A program made the translations under genes and the position numbers. The notes under the pieces are model-generated. The model did no database searches. It saw nothing but the letters and a program-made list of their open reading frames with translations, and was not told the origin of the DNA. This document shows, one piece after another, positions 26,492 to 33,701 of a stretch of DNA of 64,000 nt; position 1 is the first letter of the stretch, and each line of letters opens with the position of its first letter. Source of the DNA: Rubripirellula sp. (GTDB lineage Bacteria; Planctomycetota; Planctomycetia; Pirellulales; Pirellulaceae); NCBI GenBank assembly GCA_029245125.1, contig JAQWPZ010000065.1, positions 1 through 64,000 on the forward strand. Reading direction: 5' to 3'.

Positions 26492-27087
26492 ACGGCGAAT
26501 GCCCCAGCACTAACATGCCACCCCACCCTTCACCAGACTGGGTACATCAATGCACCTTGTACCTACTGGGGGAATTGCATGGTCAGTCGCTCACAACATT
26601 TGAACGGCAAGTCGCCAATTCACCCGAATTGAGTGAAGTTCTGGTCGCCCAGGCAGCACTCATCGATGACGTATCGAAAATCGAAATCGAACCCTGGACA
26701 ACACCCGCGACAACGACCGGCGTCCGCTGGAAATGGATCGCGACATTGGTGTCTTTGTCTGCCTGCGTGGCTGTAGCGATCTTGTCGATTCAATATTTTG
26801 GCCAGGCGACAAAACCGCAAATCCAAGTGACACAATCATCAAGCCAAAGGCAATCGGGATCGCAAGACACCGTCGGTGCAAGTGAATCGGAATCCCTTTT
26901 GATTGCGAAAAGCTGGGTGGGTGACTCCAGCGTGGCAGCTTCCGAAAACGAGTTCTTTGCGATATTTACCGAAGACGCTCTGTATGAAGTTGAAGACGAA
27001 ACTGAGGTCGACTCGGTAATCTCTTGGATGGCGGTCGCTGTCGCGGCAGAGGACGATTCAACCGACGGAGAAGCGAATGATGGTTGA
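26488..27087 (+). CDS. Putative membrane-anchored anti-sigma factor
   Basis: It starts within the sigma factor stop (ATGA). The 199-residue protein has a cytoplasmic N-terminal domain with WVHQCTLYLLGELHGQSLTTFERQ-type helices, typical of anti-sigma domains without the zinc-binding HXXXCXXC. One membrane helix lies at about residues 83-104, and an acidic C-terminal domain lies outside. The family match is by layout and context; the sequence itself is divergent. It overlaps the following gene by 11 bases, so the three are translated together. Confidence 0.75.
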   Translation: MNGECPSTNMPPHPSPDWVHQCTLYLLGELHGQSLTTFERQVANSPELSEVLVAQAALIDDVSKIEIEPWTTPATTTGVRWKWIATLVSLSACVAVAILSIQYFGQATKPQIQVTQSSSQRQSGSQDTVGASESESLLIAKSWVGDSSVAASENEFFAIFTEDALYEVEDETEVDSVISWMAVAVAAEDDSTDGEANDG

Positions 27088-27829
27088 TTCAATACCTCCA
27101 CTGCACAAAGCGGCTCTGTGCCCATTCATCATTTTGACAATCTCGCTTGGATTGCTTACCAACGTTCTGCTCGCCACTCCACCAAAGAATCACGCGGAAA
27201 CGACTGCAGAAGGCAACGACAAGCAGATCGCCAGCAAACCAACCCAGATTGACAAGGAATCCGAAGCCAAGGCAAATCAACTGGTCGCAATCCATCTACC
27301 AGAGCTCAAAAACATTCTCCGCCGACTGCGTGAAAGTGAGCCTCAGGAATACGCAAAAGCGATCCACGATCTTGCTCGATCAGCCAGAAAGCTCGAAATT
27401 GCAAAAAATCGAACGAACGGTGGCTTCGAGGTAGAACTGCAACTGCTTAAGTCGCAAACGGAAGTCAATCTTCTAACGGCCCGCCTGCGAGTTCGAGATA
27501 GCAGCCGAGACCGAAAGCAACTCAGGTCGGCGTTGACCCGTTTCCAAACAGCACAATTTGAGCGAACCAAATACGAAGTCCAAACGTTGCGAGATCGATT
27601 GGAACGAACACAAAAACTACTCGCTTCGGCTGAGCAACGGCTGGAATCGAAACAGCAACTAAGCACCGAACAATTTGAAAAGAATTACTTGCGATTGATT
27701 CGAAAAGCTGGACGCGAACCGATTGGCCAAAACGATGCCAAACCAAACCGCAAGCCAGGCCAAGTCGAATCAAAAACCGCTCCAAACAAGTCCCCGACCC
27801 CTGAATCACCTGGCAAAAACCTGCCCTGA
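27077..27829 (+). CDS. Secreted coiled-coil protein of unknown function, in the sigma factor operon
   Basis: It begins inside the anti-sigma gene at ATG 27077 (a second ATG follows immediately). The N-terminus has a signal-like hydrophobic run (ALCPFIILTISLGLLTNVLL). The rest of the 250 residues is charged and helical, with long coiled-coil segments (about 60-215) and a basic Pro-rich end. It is probably periplasmic. It may be the sensor, or a substrate, that talks to the anti-sigma factor across the membrane; this is inferred from the gene order only. Confidence 0.72.
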   Translation: MMVDSIPPLHKAALCPFIILTISLGLLTNVLLATPPKNHAETTAEGNDKQIASKPTQIDKESEAKANQLVAIHLPELKNILRRLRESEPQEYAKAIHDLARSARKLEIAKNRTNGGFEVELQLLKSQTEVNLLTARLRVRDSSRDRKQLRSALTRFQTAQFERTKYEVQTLRDRLERTQKLLASAEQRLESKQQLSTEQFEKNYLRLIRKAGREPIGQNDAKPNRKPGQVESKTAPNKSPTPESPGKNLP

Positions 27830-28038
27830 TCTACCACCTCCAAATTTACGATCTGTGACGCACTGGATAACACAGCGGAATGGTGTCTACGTTTAAACGA
27901 CCAGGATCTCCTGTCACTCAGAACATGCTTGCAAGTGATCCATTTTTATCAGACAGACGCTACCAGTTACCGAAAACCTGAGTGCACAACGCCTCGCAAC
28001 CACCCACCTGATTCGTTACTCACGGAACGAAGCCCATC

Positions 28039-30864
28039 ATGCTCAGAAAGCCCTCCTCCATCACAAACCCTTATTACTCCGGAATCGCGGTCGCAATCCT
28101 CGCTGCCAACTTGGCGTGGTCGGTCGCAGTCGCGGTTGAGCCAGCGTCCCCGCGTGGCGAAGATCAACCGAACCAAGCGATTGATCCATTGAGCGATCGT
28201 TTCGCGGATTCGGAAGGAGAGGAAGTTCCCAATTTCCAAAAACACATCGTCCCTTTACTCGGCCGACTCGGCTGCAACGGACGGGCCTGCCATGGCTCGT
28301 TTCAGGGACGGGGCGGGTTTCAGTTGTCACTGTTCGGTTACGACTTCAAGGCTGACCATGAAGCGATGTTGGACGAAGATACGGGACGCGTCGATTTGGA
28401 GGATGTCGATGAGAGCATGATTTTGGCAAAACCAACTGATGCCGACCTGCACGAGGGCGGAAAACGTTACGACAAAGACAGCTGGCAACATCATGTGCTG
28501 AAACGATGGGTCGAAGCTGGTGCCCCCTTCGATCAGAAAGAGGTTCAGTCGCTAACCAAGCTCGAAATCCAGCCTGCTGAAATTCAATTCACTAACCAAT
28601 CGGATCATGTCAAACTGCGCGCTATCGCGCACTGGCAAGATGGCTCGGCTGAGGACGTCACCGAGTTGTGTCGATTCAGCTCCAACGACGATTCGATCGC
28701 CGATATCGATCAGAATGGTCGCGTCCAATCAGGCACGAGCGGGGATACTCATGTCGTCGTCTACTACGACAACGCTGTTGTCGCTGTCCCGATCATTCGC
28801 CCGGTTGGCCCGCCAGCAGAACATCAACCTGAGTACACCCATCCTGTCGACCGATTGGTGCAAACCAAACTCAACAAGCTAGGGATCGTCTCCGCAGGTC
28901 GTTGCACCGATGCAGAGTTCATTCGCCGCGCATCACTCGACATCACGGGGATTCTTCCCGCGGCAGACACCGTACGGACATTCCTTGCCGACAAATCGTC
29001 CGACAAACGCGAGAAACTGCTTCAGAAACTACTGAACTCACCCGGCTACGCTGCTTGGTGGGCAACCCGTTTCTCTGATTGGACCGGCAACAGCGAAGAA
29101 CAATTGAACAACGTGTTGCCCGTTCGCAACGCCGCTTCGCGTTTATGGTACGAGTGGCTTCGTGTTCGACTCGCCGCCAATGTCCCCTACGACAAAATCG
29201 TCGAAGGAATCGTAACGGCGAAAAGTCGCGAGCAAGGTGAGAGCTACGCTGATTATTGCAAATCGATGACAGAAGCGTGCAAGCCCGGCAATGAAAACAA
29301 GTTTGCCGAACGAGACGGCATGCCGCTTTACTGGACTCGCGTTAACTTCCGTCAACCCGAAGATCGAGCGATCGGTTTTGCCTACACGTTTTTAGGAATC
29401 CGTGTCGAGTGTGCTCAATGTCACAAGCATCCGTTCGACCAATGGTCGAAGAACGACTTCGAGGAATTTGCCAAGTTATTCTCGCCAGTTCGTTTCAATC
29501 AGAATCAAGTCACTCCCGACGCCAAAGCCGAACGAAAGGAAATTCTCGCGCAAATCACGGAGGGAAAAGACCTTAAAAGCAATGGCGACATTCGCAGAGC
29601 GATCCAGCAGGCCGCCCGAAGTGGAGAAGTTGTGCCATTTGGAGAACTTCTAATCGCCGCACGCGGAATGACCTCTGCTGAGCGAAGAAAGCTGATTGCT
29701 CGGGCGAAGAAGGCTGGAAGAAAACAACCAGCACCACGAATCCCAACTGGCAAGATCCTCGGTGAACCAGACTTAGTTGAATTGGACAAAGATCCACGTC
29801 CTGCGCTCATGCAGTGGCTGCGGTCCCCGGAAAACCCCTACTTTGCGAAAGCTGTCGTTAATCGAGTTTGGAGTAATTATTTCGGAGCCGGCCTTGTCGA
29901 CCCGACCGACGATATGAATCTCGCCAATCCACCGGCCAACGCGGCCTTGCTTGATCACTTGGCGTCCGAACTTATCCAACATGAATTTGACCTCAAGTGG
30001 CTTCACCACACAATCGTCACTAGTGAGACCTACCAACGCAGTACCGACACGAACGAAACGAACATCAATGACCGCACCAATTTGTCACGCCATCTACCGC
30101 GACGACTTCCCGCCGAAGTAGTTCATGACGCCGTCTTGCTGGCGACTGGTTCCGACACGCGAGCAAAAGAACTCAGAGGCGAACTTGAAGAAATGGCGAT
30201 CGCCGAAGGCCAACCGAGACTCCGAAATCAACAAAATTTCGTGTTGGAAGTTTTCGGTCAATCGATTCGAGAAACAAATTGTGATTGCGATCGAAGCGAT
30301 TCCCCCAGCTTGCTGCAATCGATCTACTTACGCAACGATTCAGAAATGCACAAGCGACTCAGCGATAAAAACAGCTGGGTGATGCAAGCCTGTGAAGCAC
30401 TCGGAGTTCCAGGGCCGGTTGGCGCACAAGATCCGCGACAGCTTGCTGCGATTCGAAAAACTGACGCGATGAGGAAACAAATGATCAAACGTGCTCAACA
30501 GTTTCGCCGCCTCCCTGAGGCTCGTCAGGAAAATCTGCGAAAGCAACTGGAACGCGAATTCGCTAGCGCAGCTAAACGAGTAACTCGGGCCGGATTCGCG
30601 GTCCCCAAATTCGAGGAACTGATTGCTGACCCTGAAGTCTGGGCATCGCTGGAACCGGCCGAAATGGCTGGCAATGCGGAGGCGGTAGCAACTGTCAGCG
30701 ACTTAATCGAAGAAGCATATCTACGAACGCTCAGTCGTTATCCCGATGAAAATGAATCCAAGATTGCTCTTCAATTCATCGAAGAATCTGAAGCAACTGC
30801 AGCAGGGGTTCAGTCCTTACTGTGGGCTTTGGTCAACACGAAAGAATTCATTATCACCCACTAA
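28039..30864 (+). CDS. Planctomycete DUF1549/DUF1553 protein with cytochrome-type motifs
   Basis: The 941-residue secreted protein has a signal peptide (about residues 14-33). Next is a PSCyt-type N-terminal segment with a non-standard haem-like motif CNGRACH (Cys79, Cys84, His85; CX4CH). A bacterial Ig-like (BIG2) domain lies at about 174-254 and DUF1549 at about 270-480, containing a canonical VECAQCHKHPF (CXXCH near 458). DUF1553 fills the last third. These proteins are numerous in planctomycetes; their reaction is unknown, and haem binding is assumed from the motifs. It is followed by a DUF1501 gene, the usual partner. Confidence 0.9.
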   Translation: MLRKPSSITNPYYSGIAVAILAANLAWSVAVAVEPASPRGEDQPNQAIDPLSDRFADSEGEEVPNFQKHIVPLLGRLGCNGRACHGSFQGRGGFQLSLFGYDFKADHEAMLDEDTGRVDLEDVDESMILAKPTDADLHEGGKRYDKDSWQHHVLKRWVEAGAPFDQKEVQSLTKLEIQPAEIQFTNQSDHVKLRAIAHWQDGSAEDVTELCRFSSNDDSIADIDQNGRVQSGTSGDTHVVVYYDNAVVAVPIIRPVGPPAEHQPEYTHPVDRLVQTKLNKLGIVSAGRCTDAEFIRRASLDITGILPAADTVRTFLADKSSDKREKLLQKLLNSPGYAAWWATRFSDWTGNSEEQLNNVLPVRNAASRLWYEWLRVRLAANVPYDKIVEGIVTAKSREQGESYADYCKSMTEACKPGNENKFAERDGMPLYWTRVNFRQPEDRAIGFAYTFLGIRVECAQCHKHPFDQWSKNDFEEFAKLFSPVRFNQNQVTPDAKAERKEILAQITEGKDLKSNGDIRRAIQQAARSGEVVPFGELLIAARGMTSAERRKLIARAKKAGRKQPAPRIPTGKILGEPDLVELDKDPRPALMQWLRSPENPYFAKAVVNRVWSNYFGAGLVDPTDDMNLANPPANAALLDHLASELIQHEFDLKWLHHTIVTSETYQRSTDTNETNINDRTNLSRHLPRRLPAEVVHDAVLLATGSDTRAKELRGELEEMAIAEGQPRLRNQQNFVLEVFGQSIRETNCDCDRSDSPSLLQSIYLRNDSEMHKRLSDKNSWVMQACEALGVPGPVGAQDPRQLAAIRKTDAMRKQMIKRAQQFRRLPEARQENLRKQLEREFASAAKRVTRAGFAVPKFEELIADPEVWASLEPAEMAGNAEAVATVSDLIEEAYLRTLSRYPDENESKIALQFIEESEATAAGVQSLLWALVNTKEFIITH

Positions 30865-30964
30865 GGTGTGAGACCAACATTCGCTCCACTTCCCAATCGC
30901 TGCCCAACCGTTGCAGCGACTGTGATTCATCGACACATACCTTTCCGAATCGAAGAAAACAAAC

Positions 30965-32269
30965 ATGAGATACCACCAAACCTGTGACGGACTTCGCCGG
31001 CGTGACATGCTCAAAGCAGGGATGCTAACTGCGGGAGGCCTGACGCTTAGTAATTACCTACAGATGGCTCAGGCGGGTCAATTACAAACGGGCCGAGCCG
31101 ACCGTGCCATTTTCATTGAACTCCCAGGTGGACCTTCCCATCTGGACAACTTTGATCTGAAGCCAGATGCACCAGATGAATTTCGCGGCTCATTCAAGCC
31201 GATCGCAACCAATGTCCCTGGCATTCAGATTTCCGAGCATCTGCCCAAATTGGCAACCTGCGCCGACAAGTTTGCCATCTTGCGGGGTGTCAGCCACACG
31301 CTGGCCGCTCATCGCTTAGGCCGCGAATACGTCAACACCGGCAGCAAACCGATTCCGGCGTTAGAGTACCCCAGCTATGGAGCGGTGGTCTCAAAGGAAC
31401 TTTCCAGCAAGAGTGATATCCCCAGCATGGTCGCGGTGCCGCGAGCGGGACAAGGGCCGGGATTCCTAGGTATTCGCTATGCCCCACTAGAAACAAATTC
31501 GCAACCGAGCTTCGGCGATCCATTTTCTGTTCGGGGTATCAGCCTGGCGAATGGCATTGGAATCGATGAGGTCGAGCGGCGACAAGACTTGCTGCGAAAG
31601 TTAGATCGACGATTTGCTGCCCTTGAAAAGAGCGACCAACTGCTGGAAGGCTTAGATCAATTCGGCGAGCAGGCCTATTCAATGATTACTTCACCTCGCT
31701 CTCGTGAAGCGTTTGACATCAGCAAAGAACCCGAGAGCTTCGCTCGCCAGTTTGGTGAAGATAGCTTCGGACAGAGCTGCATGCTTTCACTTCGACTCGT
31801 GGAAGCCGGTGTACGCCTAGTGAGCGTCCAATTAGGCGGTTGGGACACACACCAAGACAACTTCACCAAATTGAAAACAAACAACTTACCCAAATTGGAT
31901 GCAGGACTCAGCGGACTACTGGTCGGCTTGGAACAACGCGGCTTGCTGGAATCTACAGCTGTCTTCGTTACCGGCGAATTTGGCCGAACGCCAAAGATCA
32001 ACACACGAAGCGCCGAAGGCGGACGAGACCATTACCCTCGCTGCATGTTCATGCTGATGGCAGGCGGGGCAGTTCGCGGTGGACAAGTGATTGGTGAGAG
32101 CGACGACACTGCAGCCGGCCCACGGCATGAAGGCATTTCACCTGATGATGTCGCTGCCAGCTTTTACTACAACCTGGGAATCGACCCAACCTTGGAATAC
32201 GACACGACCACTGGTCGGCCAATCACACTCGTGCGAGATGGTTCCATTGTGAAGCAGTTGTTCGCATAA
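30965..32269 (+). CDS. DUF1501 protein with Tat signal
   Basis: The N-terminus has a twin-arginine signal (GLRRRDMLKAGMLTAGGLTL), so the 434-residue protein should be exported folded. The sulfatase-like DUF1501 fold is clear: IFIELPGGPSHLDNFD near residue 45, VSVQLGGWDTHQDNF near 285, and FVTGEFGRTPKIN near 330. Conserved Asp and His residues there resemble the metal site of the alkaline phosphatase superfamily. It follows the DUF1549/1553 gene by 100 bases and ends in a strong terminator, so the two form one unit. No substrate is known. Confidence 0.9.
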   Translation: MRYHQTCDGLRRRDMLKAGMLTAGGLTLSNYLQMAQAGQLQTGRADRAIFIELPGGPSHLDNFDLKPDAPDEFRGSFKPIATNVPGIQISEHLPKLATCADKFAILRGVSHTLAAHRLGREYVNTGSKPIPALEYPSYGAVVSKELSSKSDIPSMVAVPRAGQGPGFLGIRYAPLETNSQPSFGDPFSVRGISLANGIGIDEVERRQDLLRKLDRRFAALEKSDQLLEGLDQFGEQAYSMITSPRSREAFDISKEPESFARQFGEDSFGQSCMLSLRLVEAGVRLVSVQLGGWDTHQDNFTKLKTNNLPKLDAGLSGLLVGLEQRGLLESTAVFVTGEFGRTPKINTRSAEGGRDHYPRCMFMLMAGGAVRGGQVIGESDDTAAGPRHEGISPDDVAASFYYNLGIDPTLEYDTTTGRPITLVRDGSIVKQLFA

Positions 32270-32296
32270 CCGCGTGAACGGCAGTCCATCTACCGA

Positions 32297-32336
32297 AACA
32301 GCCGCCGAAGCGAGTGCTCTGGCGGCTGTTCTTTTT
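32297..32336 (+). terminator. Strong intrinsic terminator after DUF1501
   Basis: AACAGCCGCC (32297-32306) and its exact reverse complement GGCGGCTGTT (32321-32330) form a 10-bp stem with a 14-base loop, followed by CTTTTT. It lies 28 bases after the stop codon. The rest of the 310-base spacer 32270-32579, between the convergent DUF1501 and Cys-rich protein genes, shows no gene. Confidence 0.93.
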
Positions 32337-32579
32337 GGGGTGCCAGGTTCTCTGCATCACTTGAAGCGACCAGAGAGAAGGGTCATGGTGAAGCCCTCCC
32401 TGCCTCACCATGACCCATCAATGCTGGAACGACGGCACCATTCGTTCCACCCTCCCAATCCATGGTATTTAGATGATCGGCAGCACCACTGCCTTCACTC
32501 AAATAGATTCATGGTAACGAGGGTATTTTCTTCGGAACTATCTTGCTTGCATGGCTGGCTCACCGATCACAGCCAAAGA

Positions 32580-33365
32580 TCAGTCGCAGGTGCCGTCACA
32601 CTTTACGCAATTGGCAGGGGCACACTCGAGGACTTCCCCACAATCATTATGACAATTGCGTCGAAAGCAATCGCAGCCGCCATGTAGGTGGCTGTGGTTC
32701 GCACATTTCCGCTGGTAGCCGTCCCAGACGTTTGTGTAACAAGGATTGCTTCGGAAGTACTGCAACAAAGTTGACGTTGGCAAATTCACGCTCGAACGTG
32801 GGCGACACACCATGCCGTTGTCACAGCCGACTGATTGATCGCAACCGCCACCACATGCGGCGGGTGCGGTGTGCAACCGTTGATGACCGACGACTCGACT
32901 AGGAACAGCAGGTGAAGGCGACTGCAAAGCAAAAGCTTCGTTCAGGTCAAAGTGCTGGTTGGTCGATCGTGGTGCACTGGGAATGGCCGCAGGCTCGCTA
33001 GGCACTGGATCCTGCAAAGCGATCCGTGGAGCCGAAGGCTTCATTTCCGTCTCGAGTTCGACCGGCATCTCCAGATCGTCAGTTTCCAGATCGTCAGTTT
33101 CCAGAGCAGCAGTTTCCAAATCGGCACTCTCAAGAATTTCTGCCAGATCAACCATCGCAGGTGCTGTCGCCGGCAACGCAAACTCGTGAACTGGCTTCAG
33201 TCTTTCCACTGGTTCGGTGGAGGCTTTCGCAAGTGGCTCAGCCGAGCCAGGAGCGTCCGTGAAAGTCAGGTCTGCAAGCAGAGCACTGAAATCGTCCTCC
33301 GCACTCACGGAGTAGACGACTGTGGAAAAGGCAACGATCGCGACGGCGACTGCAGATGTACGCAT
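32580..33365 (-). CDS. Secreted Cys-rich protein of unknown function
   Basis: It has 261 residues with a signal peptide (MRTSAVAVAIVAFSTVVYSV) and then a long acidic, Ala/Pro-rich spacer. The spacer includes a pentapeptide repeat LETDD encoded by 15-bp DNA units at 33070-33114. A Cys-rich C-terminal domain of about 90 residues follows (CGGGCDQSVGC, then CHNDCGEVLECAPANCVKC). About 14 cysteines in paired spacings suggest disulfides or metal binding outside the cytoplasm. I do not recognise the family. It is a lone gene between a terminator and a gene-free stretch. Confidence 0.75.
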   Translation of the reverse strand: MRTSAVAVAIVAFSTVVYSVSAEDDFSALLADLTFTDAPGSAEPLAKASTEPVERLKPVHEFALPATAPAMVDLAEILESADLETAALETDDLETDDLEMPVELETEMKPSAPRIALQDPVPSEPAAIPSAPRSTNQHFDLNEAFALQSPSPAVPSRVVGHQRLHTAPAACGGGCDQSVGCDNGMVCRPRSSVNLPTSTLLQYFRSNPCYTNVWDGYQRKCANHSHLHGGCDCFRRNCHNDCGEVLECAPANCVKCDGTCD

Positions 33366-33701
33366 CGAAGAACATCCATGTTTTGGAGGGTTTTATTTAA
33401 ACAAGGTCCGACATCCAAACCAGAGTTTCCTTGCCGATGTCCACAGACTCAGCGACAACCATTGATTTGATGCTCGCTGGGTACTGTTCCCTCAAAATTA
33501 TGCAGGTGAGTTGCACCTACTTCGGGGTGGGAGAATCTGCCGAGCGATCGGGGTCAAAGGACCATTTAAACATGCCCGCGCGGCAAAGGCTCGGCAATGA
33601 AAAGCAGGTCAAACTTTTGCTGAGTTTTGGAATCACCGCATCCCAATCGCCTCTACGCCACTGCCTTCGCTAAACGATACAACAGCCACAGTCCGCTTCG
33701 A
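33366..33701. other. Gene-free spacer
   Basis: This 336-base stretch lies between glnD (minus, ending at its right edge) and the Cys-rich protein gene (minus, starting at its left edge). Open frames are short and without domains. I see no clear hairpin or promoter. The AT-rich part near 33385-33405 may hold the promoter of the Cys-rich protein gene. Confidence 0.5.
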
